A DNA stretch of 45,331 nucleotides from an uncultured Lachnospiraceae bacterium (GCA_947175435.1 CAMWMS010000002.1:1-45331); one strand, 5' to 3'. Positions 9,376-18,079 are shown, numbered from the stretch's first letter. Numbers and translations: made by a program. Notes: generated by a model from the letters alone, not told the origin.

Positions 9376-10642
9376 ATGTCGACGCGATCTCCTGCAGGGA
9401 CCGGCTGCTTCTGTCCAGAATCGCCATTTTGCGTAGGATCTCCTCAGAACCGACATTGGTATGCTGCATAGCCTCCGCCACGTTGTGGACTCCGTCGGCA
9501 ATCACGCTGTTTAACCCTGTCACCGTCTGCAGGGATGCCAGCATCTCCTCCACGGAAGCACCCATTTGCTCGGACGCCGCTCCCAGATCGCTGGCAATAT
9601 TGTCGAAGAATGCCGCATCCTTCTGATACTGCTCGGCCGTGTCCACCATGGAATGATAATCCTGAATCACGTGATCCGTCATGAAGCTTAACAGCTTCGT
9701 GGCGCTGTCTCTTAAATCCATAACGGAACTCACCACTTCATCTATTACTTTCTGTATCTTATCGACTGTGACCTGTGAATTCTCTGCCAGACTCCGCACT
9801 TCATCGGCAACCACAGCGAATCCTTTGCCCGCCTCACCGGCTCTTGCCGCCTCGATTGCCGCATTTAACGCAATCAGATTCGTCTGGTTGGCAATACCGC
9901 CGATCTCCTGCGAAAGACTTTTGATAATCTCAATCTTCTCCACTTCCTTCAGCGCATGCTCCAATTCACGCTCCGTGCTGCGATAGATCAGACTCGCCTG
10001 CTTCTTAGACTCCACCGTACTCTCATACAGTTCTTCCGCGCGGGTATTAATCTCTTTGGAAGCACCCGCGGAATCAGAAGCTTTGTGCGCAACGTCATCC
10101 ACCGCCGCACCGATCTCATTGCTTGCCGTGCTGATGGATCGTGTCACTTCCGCCGCTTCCTCAACCTGACCAATGAGACTCTCCATAATCTGGTCCATCT
10201 CGTCAATATTATTATTTAGGGTCGCCATTTCGGTATACGCAGCCGAAGCAGTCTCGGCTATACTCGTCGCTTCCTTATTAGTGCCTGTGGTAATCTCCTT
10301 GATGTGCTGCTTAATGCTGCTGGTGGCATATGTAACTTCTTCCATCTCATCCTTAAATCCGTCTGCCACCTTTGCCTTACTGCCCACACTCTCCTGCCCG
10401 CTGAAATTACCTGTCGCGAATTGCTTAAGCTCCGCCAGCGGACGCAGCGCCTTATTGAACGTGGTTCCTACGATCAAATCAACCGCTGCCATTCCGATCA
10501 CGCCGATCACAAGTCCTGCACCGACCGCACTGCCCGTGTCCGCCTTACCGATACTCAGAGTGCTTACGACAGAACCGATAAACAAAACGGCAAAAGACGT
10601 TATCGAAACAATGATCATCAGCTTTCCTTTAATTGTCTTCAT
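9365..10642 (-). CDS. Methyl-accepting chemotaxis protein without a ligand-binding domain
   Basis: The 425-residue protein begins with two membrane helices (about 8-28 and 38-60) separated by only a ten-residue loop, so no extracellular sensor domain is present. A HAMP-like linker ([18 protein letters not shown]) follows, then a long coiled coil with the signalling tip [32 protein letters not shown], the most conserved part of all MCPs, which engages CheA/CheW. The C-terminus lacks a CheR-docking pentapeptide. By inference it senses the membrane, HAMP state or intracellular cues. No che genes are nearby. AGGAGG lies at 10652-10657. Confidence 0.9.
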   Translation of the reverse strand: MKTIKGKLMIIVSITSFAVLFIGSVVSTLSIGKADTGSAVGAGLVIGVIGMAAVDLIVGTTFNKALRPLAELKQFATGNFSGQESVGSKAKVADGFKDEMEEVTYATSSIKQHIKEITTGTNKEATSIAETASAAYTEMATLNNNIDEMDQIMESLIGQVEEAAEVTRSISTASNEIGAAVDDVAHKASDSAGASKEINTRAEELYESTVESKKQASLIYRSTERELEHALKEVEKIEIIKSLSQEIGGIANQTNLIALNAAIEAARAGEAGKGFAVVADEVRSLAENSQVTVDKIQKVIDEVVSSVMDLRDSATKLLSFMTDHVIQDYHSMVDTAEQYQKDAAFFDNIASDLGAASEQMGASVEEMLASLQTVTGLNSVIADGVHNVAEAMQHTNVGSEEILRKMAILDRSSRSLQEIASTFKI

Positions 10643-10682
10643 TGTGTGTAACCTCCTGAATCGCCAGTATCATAGCATCCAT

Positions 10683-10711
10683 ATTATACACGATATCTAT
10701 CCCGACTTCAA
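10683..10711 (-). promoter_or_regulatory. Sigma-A promoter of the sensor-less MCP
   Basis: On the reverse strand TTGAAG (10711-10706), 17-nt spacer, perfect TATAAT (10688-10683), about 40 nt before the start codon. It is of the housekeeping type rather than the sigma-28 type often used for chemotaxis genes. Confidence 0.65.
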
Positions 10712-10720
10712 TATTGGAAT

Positions 10721-11497
10721 CTATCCGAGCGCCACATCCAGTATCATCATAATCACAAACCCGGCGGCAGCTCCGATGGTTCCGATATTGCTGTGTTCTC
10801 CCATCTGCGATTCAGGTATCAGTTCCTCCACCACTACATAGATCATGGCGCCTGCCGCAAAGGCAAGCAGATAGGGAAGCGCAGACACGATCTGCTCGGC
10901 AAGCAGTATGGTAAACGCAGCCGCAACAGGTTCCACAACTCCTGACAGGGAGCCGTAGACAAAAGCCCGAAGCTTCGAGATTCCTTCCCCGCGAAGCGGC
11001 ATGGAGATGATCGCTCCTTCCGGAAAATTCTGAATGGCGATCCCAAGCGCAAGCGCAAATGCTCCCGCCATGGTGATGCCCGTATTGCCTAGGAGTGCGC
11101 CCGCAAAAGTCACGCCTACAGACATCCCCTCCGGAATATTATGAAGTGTCACCGCAAGGACAAGCATGGTTGTTTTTTTTAAATTGGCTTCAATCCCCTC
11201 CGGCTTACTGCTTTCCGGGTGAAGATGCGGGATCAGACTGTCCAGCGCCAGCAGGAATAATACCCCGCCCAGAAACCCCACAGTTGCGGGAATCCATGCA
11301 ATTTTACCCTGTTCCTCAGCCATGTCGATGGCCGGAATCAGAAGCGACCATACCGAAGCTGCGATCATGACGCCTGAGGCAAAACCCAGAAGCATTTTCT
11401 CCACTTTCAGGTTCATTTTATTTCTCATGCAAAAAACCATTGCGGATCCAAGTGTCGTTCCGATAAACGGGATCAGCAGTCCCAATGCAAGCTGCAT
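10721..11497 (-). CDS. ZIP family divalent metal transporter
   Basis: The 258-residue protein has eight likely membrane helices and both metal-binding signatures: LAVTLHNIPEGMSVG (HNIPEG 119-124) in helix IV and IAIQNFPEGAIISMP (QNFPEG 156-161) in helix V. These define the ZIP family of zinc, iron or manganese importers (ZupT-like). Asn at the second site instead of His is common in the bacterial GufA/ZupT branch. A short His-containing loop (IPHLHPESSKPEG) lies between helices III and IV. AAGGTGATC precedes the ATG. Metal specificity cannot be read from sequence. Confidence 0.9.
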   Translation of the reverse strand: MQLALGLLIPFIGTTLGSAMVFCMRNKMNLKVEKMLLGFASGVMIAASVWSLLIPAIDMAEEQGKIAWIPATVGFLGGVLFLLALDSLIPHLHPESSKPEGIEANLKKTTMLVLAVTLHNIPEGMSVGVTFAGALLGNTGITMAGAFALALGIAIQNFPEGAIISMPLRGEGISKLRAFVYGSLSGVVEPVAAAFTILLAEQIVSALPYLLAFAAGAMIYVVVEELIPESQMGEHSNIGTIGAAAGFVIMMILDVALG

Positions 11498-11635
11498 ATG
11501 ATCACCTTACCCTTTCTTGTACTTACGGCAGTTATTTTATCTTATGCAGCCGGATGCCGCACGAAGTATGTTCATCTGTCCTTTTGTAATATATTCTGTC
11601 CGATCCGCCATAAAGATACACACAAAATTATTCTA

Positions 11636-12460
11636 CTATAAATCAAGTTCATTCATTCTGCGACGCTTGTCCTCCGCTGAGGTCGTCGTATAAATTCTGG
11701 TAGTCTCCATGCTGGAATGTCCGAGAATATCCGCCAGTTCCGTCAGATTAGAGTATTTCTCCATGTAAGTAATGGCAAAAAGGTGCCGGAAGCTGTGTGG
11801 ATGCGCCTTTTCCCACGGAACACCCGCCCGCTGTGCCAGTCGTACCAGCATCTTATAGACCGCGATCCTACTGATGGGCTGCCCTTTACTCCCGCGAAAG
11901 ATCACCCCGTCGTCTATATGTTCTTCCATACAATATTGCTTCAGGTCACCGGTCAGTTTGCGCGGCAGGTATACATTTCTCCTCTTTCCCTTATTCTCCA
12001 CCTCGAAACTGCCCTGTCCCACCGCCTCCACCGTGCAGCCGGACAATTCGCTGACACGAATCCCCGTTAAGGCCAGCGTTCTCATGATACAGTAATACTT
12101 CTCCTGACCCGTCTGTCTGGCATATACCATCATTTTGCGGTATTCCGACAGGCTTAAGATATTATCGGGACACTGCGGCTTCTGTACTCTGAGCGCACGC
12201 ACCGTACACTCCTCATATCCCGCATAACGCAGATACCGGTTAAGCGCTATAATCGCCAGATTAACGGTAGCCGTCTTCTTGCCGTCCCGGATGACCGTCT
12301 CCTTGTAATTCATGACCTCCTGCTTTGTCAATTTACGGCCGTCCAGCCAGGTCAGGAAACGTTTCGCATGCAGAAGATAGATTGCCCGTGTCCGTTCGGA
12401 CAACTCCTCTGCATGCAGAAACGCTTCGAATGTCTCTAATTCTTTTGTATTGTTTTCCAT
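11636..12460 (-). CDS. Orphan tyrosine recombinase/integrase
   Basis: The 274-residue protein has an N-terminal SAM-like DNA-binding domain (about 8-90) and a catalytic domain with the full set: R135 (LTGIRVSELSG), the lysine of the beta-hairpin (ENKGKRRNVYLP), H222 and R225 (HPHSFRH), H248 (LGHSS) and the nucleophile Y257 (TTRIYTTT). It should therefore be active. There is no excisionase, phage or transposon gene beside it; it sits between a metal transporter and the iscS operon. It is not clearly XerC or XerD by its flanks. GGGAGGAGAG precedes the start. Two 11-bp direct repeats lie upstream (see 12499-12535). Confidence 0.88.
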   Translation of the reverse strand: MENNTKELETFEAFLHAEELSERTRAIYLLHAKRFLTWLDGRKLTKQEVMNYKETVIRDGKKTATVNLAIIALNRYLRYAGYEECTVRALRVQKPQCPDNILSLSEYRKMMVYARQTGQEKYYCIMRTLALTGIRVSELSGCTVEAVGQGSFEVENKGKRRNVYLPRKLTGDLKQYCMEEHIDDGVIFRGSKGQPISRIAVYKMLVRLAQRAGVPWEKAHPHSFRHLFAITYMEKYSNLTELADILGHSSMETTRIYTTTSAEDKRRRMNELDL

Positions 12461-12498
12461 TCGTCTCTCCTCCCGTTAAAGTAAGAGAAACGTAACAT

Positions 12499-12535
12499 AA
12501 ACAAACTACATTTTACAAATATCGAAACAAACTAC
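12499..12535. repeat. Two 11-bp direct repeats upstream of the recombinase
   Basis: AAACAAACTAC occurs at 12499-12509 and again at 12525-12535, 26 bp apart, between the recombinase start (12460) and the end of the Rrf2 gene. The spacing places both copies on nearly the same DNA face. They could be recombinase or regulator sites, or chance. Confidence 0.4.
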
Positions 12536-12540
12536 GGTGA

Positions 12541-12948
12541 CTACTTCTGCATAAGATCAGACAGCGTAATACTGTCAAAATATTCATTCATCATTTCATA
12601 AAATTTCTGCCACATTGGAAACGTCCTGCACTCCGCACTCCTGCCGCAGGCCCCCGCTGCACTTTCCTCCAGACACGTCACCGGTGCGAGATCTCCCTCC
12701 GTAAGCCTTAAGATCTCCCACACGCTGTACTCCGACGGTTGTCTTGTCAGACGACAGCCTCCGCCTTTGCCCTGGACTCCCTCTATCATATGATTTTTCG
12801 TCAGAACGGGCAGTATCTTTTCAAGATATTTTAAGGAGATTCCCTGCCGTGCCGCCACGTCCTTCATGGGAATATAACTCTCCCCGCCCTGTTCCGCCAG
12901 ATCGATCATGACCCGCAGCGCGTATCTTCCTCTCGTCGATATCATCAT
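12541..12948 (-). CDS. Rrf2/IscR-type transcriptional regulator
   Basis: The 135-residue protein starts with MISTRGRYALRVMIDLAE, the canonical beginning of Rrf2 proteins, and has the winged helix (VAARQGISLKYLEKILPVL) and wing GVQGKGGGCRL. Three cysteines at 92, 101 and 107 correspond to the Fe-S ligands of IscR, so it can probably bind a cluster and report Fe-S status. I chose ATG at 12948 with AAAGG upstream. It is the last gene of the iscS-iscU-rrf2 operon, the reverse of the E. coli order, and probably controls the operon through the inverted repeat at 14691-14721. Confidence 0.88.
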   Translation of the reverse strand: MMISTRGRYALRVMIDLAEQGGESYIPMKDVAARQGISLKYLEKILPVLTKNHMIEGVQGKGGGCRLTRQPSEYSVWEILRLTEGDLAPVTCLEESAAGACGRSAECRTFPMWQKFYEMMNEYFDSITLSDLMQK

Positions 12949-12968
12949 AGCAACCGTACCTTTCCCGC

Positions 12969-13403
12969 TTATACATCGCATCCGTGCCCACAGCTTACAC
13001 AATCGGGGAAAAGCGTGTGATCATACTCGATATTATTCTTATCATAATAGTCCTTAAGCGCCGATTTGATCGCTTCTTCCGCCAGCACCGAACAATGCAG
13101 CTTATGCGCCGGCAGCCCGTCAAGCGCTTCCGCTACCGCTTTATTGGTAAGCTGCAGCGCCTCCGCTACGGGCTTGCCCTTGATTAACTCCGTCGCCATT
13201 GAACTGGAGGCGATTGCACTTCCGCAGCCAAAGGTCTCAAATTTCACGTCCGTAATGATGTCATTGTCTATTTTCAGGTAAATTTTCATGATATCACCGC
13301 ATTTGGCGTTCCCCACCTCGCCGATGCCGTCGGCATCTTCGATCACTCCTACATTGCGGGGATTACGGAAATGATCCATTACCTTGTCACTGTATAAAGC
13401 CAT
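12969..13403 (-). CDS. iscU: Fe-S cluster assembly scaffold IscU/NifU
   Basis: The 144-residue scaffold begins MALYSDKVMDHFRNPRNVG, as in clostridial NifU-like IscU proteins. The three cluster cysteines are present: C35 (NAKCGD, with Asp37), C60 (FGCGSA) and C104 (LHCSVLAEEA). A C-terminal extension adds CVSCGHGC (C135, C138, C142), as seen in many Firmicutes homologues. It takes sulfur from the desulfurase encoded 70 bp upstream and builds 2Fe-2S/4Fe-4S clusters in the cytoplasm. Cotranscribed with the desulfurase and the Rrf2 regulator. Confidence 0.93.
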   Translation of the reverse strand: MALYSDKVMDHFRNPRNVGVIEDADGIGEVGNAKCGDIMKIYLKIDNDIITDVKFETFGCGSAIASSSMATELIKGKPVAEALQLTNKAVAEALDGLPAHKLHCSVLAEEAIKSALKDYYDKNNIEYDHTLFPDCVSCGHGCDV

Positions 13404-13473
13404 ATTTCATACCTCTCTCTTCCTTATATAATGATTACACATATTATGCTTGCGCTTCATTTACCACGCATTA

Positions 13474-14667
13474 CTATTCCGCTGTCACGAACTGCCTCGT
13501 GCCGTTTAACAGATCACGCCACACCGGCGATATGCCCCGCAGATACTCCACAGTCTCTTTCACTGCACGAATCGCATAGTCGATCTCTTCTGCGGTAGTC
13601 TCCTCGGAGAGCGTCAGCCGCAGGGAGCCGTGGGCGATCTCGTGGGGTCTGCCGATGGCCAGCAGCACATGGCTCGGGTCCAGCGAACCGGATGTGCATG
13701 CAGAGCCCGAGGAAGCATATACCCCTTTATCATCCAGCAGCAGCAGCAGAGATTCTCCCTCGATTCCCTCGAAGCAGAAATTAACGTTACCGGGCAGTCT
13801 GCACTCCCCATCTCCGTTCAAAACGGAATGCGGAATCTCGGACAGCCCTGCAATCAACCGGTCGCGCAGCGCGGATATCTTTGCCGCACTGTCATCGATG
13901 TGGCCGCATGCCTCCGTAAGCGCTGCTGCCATGCCCATGATCGCCGGAATATTTTCCGTCCCCGCCCTTCGTCCTCTCTCCTGCATACCGCCCTCGATCA
14001 GATTCGTAAGCCTGACGCCCCGCTTCGCATAGAGCGCACCGATCCCTTTCGGTCCATGGAACTTGTGTGCAGATAAAGACAACAGATCAATATTCTGCGC
14101 CCTGACATCAATATGCAGATGCCCTGCCGCCTGTACCGCATCAGTGTGAAACAAGACTCCCTTATCCCGGCATACCGCACCGATCTGCGCAATCGGTTGG
14201 ATCGTCCCGATCTCATTGTTGGCGTACATAACCGTCACCAGACAGGTATCCGGTCGTATCGCCTCACTTACCTGCTGTGCCGTAACCAGCCCATCCTCAT
14301 GTACAGGAAGAAGCGTGATCTCGAAGCCCTGTTCCTTCAGTCTATCCAGCGTATGCAGCACCGCATGGTGCTCAAAGGCGGTGGAAACGATATGCCGCTT
14401 CCTCTGCTTCTCCCCGATGCGTGCCGCAGATATGATCGCCTGATTGTCCGCCTCGCTGCCACCGGAGGTAAAGATGATCTCCTCCGGATCACATGAAAGA
14501 CAGCCTGCTATACGCTCTCTTGCTGCAATAAGCGCTTCTCCGGCCCGCTGTCCCACAGAATGCAGACTCGACGGATTGCCGTATATCTCTTCCATGTAGG
14601 GCAGCATGGCCTCGATCGCCGCCCGGCTCATCTTCGTTGTCGCTGCGTTGTCCATATATATTTGCAT
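13474..14667 (-). CDS. iscS: Cysteine desulfurase (IscS/NifS)
   Basis: The 397-residue PLP enzyme removes sulfur from cysteine for Fe-S assembly. MQIYMDNAATTKM is the standard start; the PLP lysine is K202 (SAHKFHGPKG) and the persulfide cysteine is C324 in the SSGSACTSGS loop, all intact and typical of group I desulfurases. The start at 14667 (not the longer frame to 14691) has GGGAGG 6 nt upstream. It leads the operon with iscU and an Rrf2 gene, driven by the promoter at 14720-14748. Confidence 0.93.
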   Translation of the reverse strand: MQIYMDNAATTKMSRAAIEAMLPYMEEIYGNPSSLHSVGQRAGEALIAARERIAGCLSCDPEEIIFTSGGSEADNQAIISAARIGEKQRKRHIVSTAFEHHAVLHTLDRLKEQGFEITLLPVHEDGLVTAQQVSEAIRPDTCLVTVMYANNEIGTIQPIAQIGAVCRDKGVLFHTDAVQAAGHLHIDVRAQNIDLLSLSAHKFHGPKGIGALYAKRGVRLTNLIEGGMQERGRRAGTENIPAIMGMAAALTEACGHIDDSAAKISALRDRLIAGLSEIPHSVLNGDGECRLPGNVNFCFEGIEGESLLLLLDDKGVYASSGSACTSGSLDPSHVLLAIGRPHEIAHGSLRLTLSEETTAEEIDYAIRAVKETVEYLRGISPVWRDLLNGTRQFVTAE

Positions 14668-14690
14668 GATATACCTCCCTGTCAGCATCA

Positions 14691-14721
14691 ATTTACCTAC
14701 CCACTAAGTAGGTAGGTAAAT
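14691..14721. promoter_or_regulatory. Inverted-repeat operator of the isc operon
   Basis: ATTTACCTAC (14691-14700) and GTAGGTAAAT (14712-14721) form a perfect 10-bp inverted repeat with an 11-bp centre. It overlaps the last two bases of the -10 element and extends over the start of transcription, so a bound dimer would block RNA polymerase. The Rrf2/IscR protein encoded as last gene of the same operon is the natural candidate to bind it (inference). Confidence 0.7.
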
Positions 14722-14748
14722 AGTATCACGAAAGATCAGGAATGTCAA
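14720..14748 (-). promoter_or_regulatory. Sigma-A promoter of the iscS-iscU-rrf2 operon
   Basis: Reverse strand: TTGACA (14748-14743), exactly 17 nt, TACTAT (14725-14720). A strong promoter, consistent with a need for repression through the operator that overlaps its -10. Confidence 0.8.
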
Positions 14749-14794
14749 GATTCACGATATCTCATTTACAAGTATTTCGAATGAAGTTGTATTA

Positions 14795-15679
14795 TCATGC
14801 TCTCTGCCACAACAGCATACTGTCCTGAATGGTAACCGCCAATTTCCCGGTATCCTTCAGCCACGAAAGATAGGAGCGCACCGTGCTGCCCACCAGCACA
14901 TACTGCTCAAAATTCATGGAAAGCCCGTATCCTTTAAACACTTCCTGCAAAATCTTCTCAAAATGCTGCGGTTTTTCACAAATAGACAGAATCCTATCCG
15001 CTACCTCATTCACTTTATCTCTGTTGTAACGGACAAGTTCCCTCAGATCCGTAGCTGCTTCCGCATGAGCCGGAACAAACATGGCGGCTTCCATCCCTTC
15101 CACCATATCCAGCGTTTCCAGATAAGCGCCCACGTCATAGATAAAAGAAACAGCATACTTCTCCAGCGTTTCCCTGCTGCTTATGCAGTCTGCAAGGAAC
15201 ACTACTCCGTCCGGCATACGAAAACCAACCATATCAAAGAAATGTCCCGGCAGCGGTATCACTTCTATTTCCTTCGGGAATCCTTCATCTGTAAAGTCCG
15301 TCACATCACTTTCCTGCGCCATCAGAAACTTATGCCGTAAGTCCTTGCACGGATAACCGCCGTAAAGAAATGACGGCTCCAGTATAGGGTATTTTGTGAA
15401 AGCGGCCTCGATACCTGCGGAATAAATTTTACATCCCGTCTGCCCCTGCAGATAACGGTTACCGCCAATATGATCTGCATTGGAATGGGTATTCAATATG
15501 GCGGCAAGGCGCCAGCCGTTCCGCTCCAGAATCTGCCTGACCTTCCTCCCCGCATCCTTATCATTACCGCTGTCGATCAGATACACATGATCCTGATCCG
15601 CTGCATAAACTCCTATCTTCGCCGGACAATTTATATAATAGCACTTTTCACTGACCTGTACCAATTCGTACATTTTCAC
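14795..15679 (-). CDS. MBL-fold metallohydrolase with altered metal motif
   Basis: The 294-residue protein has the metallo-beta-lactamase fold landmarks: LIDSGND (D36), LNTHSNADHIGGN (65-73), PLPGHFFDMVG (H145), FLADC (D164) and VPAHAEA (H205). The usual HxHxDH is HSNADH, so the second His is Asn67; one zinc site is therefore changed. Substrate unknown; glyoxalase II- or thiolesterase-like activities are typical of the superfamily. AGGAG lies before the ATG. It is 39 bp downstream of the DUF3737 gene and probably in one transcript with it. Confidence 0.78.
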   Translation of the reverse strand: MKMYELVQVSEKCYYINCPAKIGVYAADQDHVYLIDSGNDKDAGRKVRQILERNGWRLAAILNTHSNADHIGGNRYLQGQTGCKIYSAGIEAAFTKYPILEPSFLYGGYPCKDLRHKFLMAQESDVTDFTDEGFPKEIEVIPLPGHFFDMVGFRMPDGVVFLADCISSRETLEKYAVSFIYDVGAYLETLDMVEGMEAAMFVPAHAEAATDLRELVRYNRDKVNEVADRILSICEKPQHFEKILQEVFKGYGLSMNFEQYVLVGSTVRSYLSWLKDTGKLAVTIQDSMLLWQRA

Positions 15680-15718
15680 TTTCTCCTATCGGGTCAAAAA
15701 TCCTGGTGACCGGAAGCC

Positions 15719-16570
15719 TCATGCACAGTTGCACCGCTTCTCTACCACAATCTCGCCCTTCGCCTCCTGATCGTCGCGGATGATTTCCTCCACACATGGT
15801 ACATAAATGTGACCGGATAACGGATTTTTAATGCTCACTACCGGCGTAGTGATTGTTGCCTCCACATCCGATTTCTCAAAACTCAGATCCGTATCGACCA
15901 TTTCACAGTTTATGAGCCTTAAATTCTTGCAGTAGCACAGAGGCTGCGTTCCGATGATCCTGCAATTCTCAAATGTAACGTTTTCACAGTACCATGCAAG
16001 GTATTCACCTTTGACAACACTGTTACGGACAGTTACATTCTTAGCATGCCAGAAGGCATCTTTCGTATCGAAATTACAATTCTCAAACACAGAATCCTGA
16101 ATATACTGGAAAGAATATTTTCCTTTTAACTGCACATTTGTAAAATTAAGCCGCTCAGAGCGCATCATGAAATATTCGCTCTGCACCGTACAGTCTTCCA
16201 TCCCGATATCCTGCACCGACCATCCGAACTCCGGTGAAATGATATCACATCCACGCATTTTCACCTTGCTGCATTCCCGCAATGCCTTGATCCCGTGAAG
16301 CTTCGTGTCCGTGATCTCAATATCGTGAGAATACCACAGCGCCGCGCGACAAAGCTCTGTCATTTCCGAATTCGCAACGTTAAGTCCGTTATCATGCCAG
16401 AACGGATACCTGAGATTGAAAAAACAGTTTGAAACCCTAATATCCTCACTTTCTTTCAAAGCACTCTCACCGTCCGCCGGCCCGTCAAAAGCACAGCCAT
16501 TCAGCGTAATGCCCCTGCTTCCGTATAAAGCCCGTTCCATATCAAAAGTTTGGTTTTCTATCGTTTTCAT
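15719..16570 (-). CDS. DUF3737 family right-handed beta-helix protein
   Basis: The 283-residue cytoplasmic protein is made of short repeated strands (FENCNF, VTVRNSVVKG, VTFENCRIIG, LRLINCEMVD), the ladder pattern of a right-handed parallel beta-helix. The beginning (ERALYGSRGITLNGCAFDG, ESALKESEDIRVSNC) matches the DUF3737 family as I remember it. The function of that family is not established; beta-helices are often carbohydrate-active or scaffold-like, but no signal peptide is present. AGGAG precedes the start. Flanked by a small protein gene upstream and the MBL gene downstream, on one strand. Confidence 0.78.
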   Translation of the reverse strand: MKTIENQTFDMERALYGSRGITLNGCAFDGPADGESALKESEDIRVSNCFFNLRYPFWHDNGLNVANSEMTELCRAALWYSHDIEITDTKLHGIKALRECSKVKMRGCDIISPEFGWSVQDIGMEDCTVQSEYFMMRSERLNFTNVQLKGKYSFQYIQDSVFENCNFDTKDAFWHAKNVTVRNSVVKGEYLAWYCENVTFENCRIIGTQPLCYCKNLRLINCEMVDTDLSFEKSDVEATITTPVVSIKNPLSGHIYVPCVEEIIRDDQEAKGEIVVEKRCNCA

Positions 16571-16596
16571 CGAATCAGCTCCTTTTTTATATTATA

Positions 16597-16893
16597 TCAA
16601 TTTTTCTGCAACTTTTCCATTTTGTATACCAGATAATCGAGGCAGTCTATCCGTTTCTGTTCTTTATGCAGTTCATCCAGTAAAGACCTCCGGTGCACCG
16701 CTAACAGTTTCAGCCCTTCTGATATCTTTTCTGCATGGATATCCTCTACAAACGCTGCAATGACGGTCTTGTCGCACCCTGCGTCTATTAAATTCTGAAT
16801 AATGGCCTCATCATAACTGCTCTCTTTATCCGCACAGGAGACCATCCATTCATTATGCGGATATAATTTTCCTCCAAAACTTCCACTTCCCAT
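16597..16893 (-). CDS. Small conserved hypothetical protein (98 aa)
   Basis: Not assigned to a family. The C-terminal half is helical, with a segment near the end (HRRSLLDELHKEQKRIDCL) that resembles the closing helix seen in several small regulators. The longer frame to 16923 would begin with TTG and lacks a ribosome site, while ATG at 16893 has AAGGG 8 nt upstream. It is the first gene of a leftward unit with DUF3737 and the MBL protein, divergent from the LysR gene, so it may be a LysR target. Confidence 0.6.
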   Translation of the reverse strand: MGSGSFGGKLYPHNEWMVSCADKESSYDEAIIQNLIDAGCDKTVIAAFVEDIHAEKISEGLKLLAVHRRSLLDELHKEQKRIDCLDYLVYKMEKLQKN

Positions 16894-17026
16894 CGTCCCA
16901 TCCCTTTTCTTGTCTATTGTCAATATTCTGCATTGCCGGTCAAAATCTTTTCTATATCCAGCCTTTCAAATACTTCTTTCGAAGTCTTCCCATCAGAAAA
17001 TGCCATCATATACTTTTACGTATTTG

Positions 17027-17056
17027 ATTATAACAAGGAGACTTGCATAATAGCAA
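17027..17056 (-). promoter_or_regulatory. Putative promoter of the 98-aa / DUF3737 / MBL unit
   Basis: Reverse strand TTGCTA (17056-17051), 18-nt spacer, perfect TATAAT (17032-17027). It lies in the 286-bp gap shared with the divergent LysR gene. On the forward strand of the same gap TTGACA occurs at 17084-17089 but no good -10 follows at 16-18 nt. Confidence 0.55.
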
Positions 17057-17179
17057 ATACTTATATTATATATTTATCTATGCTTGACAGCTATACCTAT
17101 TCATAGTACGCTGTATCTGTCAGACATTACACGGTTTAGCAAATCATTTTATTGTACCTAAAAAGAATAGGAGATTTCC

Positions 17180-18079
17180 ATGGAACTCAGAGTTTTACAA
17201 TATTTTCTCGCAGTCACAAGAGAACAGAGCATTTCGGGAGCGGCCGAATCCTTACATCTTTCGCAGCCTACGCTTTCCAGACAGCTTAAGGAAATGGAAG
17301 ATGAATTAGGCAAACAGCTTTTTATCCGCGGAAACCGCCGCGTCACCTTGACGGAGGAAGGCATGATCCTGCGTAAGCGTGCAGAAGAAATCATGGAGCT
17401 TGTGAAAAAAGCAGAAGACGAGATTTCTTTGTCAGATGAAACCGTTGCCGGTGATATCACGATCGGCGCAGGAGAAACAGACGGTGTCAGACTGCTTACA
17501 AAAGCGGCTCAGAAAGTACAGAGTAAATACCCGCTGGTCCACTTCCATATCGTGAGCGGGGACAGAACCACTGTTGCAGAAGAAATGGACAAGGGTCTGA
17601 TCGACTTCGGTCTCTTACTCGGAGAGATTGATACATCAAAATACGAATCTATAAAAATACCCTACAAAGACAGCTTCGGCGTCTTAATGCGGCGTGATTC
17701 TCCGCTCGCCGTCAAAGAAACAATTACTCCGCAGGATCTGATGAATCAACCGCTGATTCTGTCCAGACAAATGATTCATGACTCGGATTTTCACAGACTT
17801 TTTCATTGTGACATGGAAAAACTGAATATTGTGGCAACGTATAACCTTCTTTACAACGGCTCGCTCATGGTGGATGAAGGCATGGGATATGCCGTCTGCT
17901 TCGATAAGATCATAAATGTTTCAGGGGAAAGCAGCCTCTGCTTCCGCCCGCTTGCACCACAGATGGAAGCCGGGATGAGCCTTGTCTGGAAAAAGTATCA
18001 GGTATTCACAAAGGCTGCCGAAAAATTCCTGTTAACGTGCCGGGAAATGCTTCCCGCGCTCCACAGCCATATCCTGTAA
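17180..18079 (+). CDS. LysR family transcriptional regulator
   Basis: The 299-residue protein has the canonical N-terminal helix-turn-helix (MELRVLQYFLAVTREQSISG, LSQPTLSRQLKEMEDELG, LFIRGNRRVTLTEEG) and a periplasmic-binding-like effector domain (about 90-295). AGGAG precedes the start. It is transcribed away from the 98-aa/DUF3737/MBL unit, the usual geometry for a LysR protein that controls its divergent neighbour and itself. Effector unknown. Its last 48 bp overlap the end of the convergent HipA-like gene. Confidence 0.92.
   Translation: MELRVLQYFLAVTREQSISGAAESLHLSQPTLSRQLKEMEDELGKQLFIRGNRRVTLTEEGMILRKRAEEIMELVKKAEDEISLSDETVAGDITIGAGETDGVRLLTKAAQKVQSKYPLVHFHIVSGDRTTVAEEMDKGLIDFGLLLGEIDTSKYESIKIPYKDSFGVLMRRDSPLAVKETITPQDLMNQPLILSRQMIHDSDFHRLFHCDMEKLNIVATYNLLYNGSLMVDEGMGYAVCFDKIINVSGESSLCFRPLAPQMEAGMSLVWKKYQVFTKAAEKFLLTCREMLPALHSHIL

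Noticed and set aside
10173-10841. 222-codon forward open frame opposite the first MCP
   Set aside because: Shadow of the MCP coding strand; translation is Ser/Ile/Pro-rich with no family features.
13474-14691. nif (nitrogen fixation) role for the NifS/NifU-like pair
   Set aside because: Sequence and partner genes fit the general clostridial isc operon; no nitrogenase genes are present.
17084-17112. Forward promoter for the LysR gene based on TTGACA at 17084
   Set aside because: The matching -10 (TACGCT at 17107) is poor; not called.
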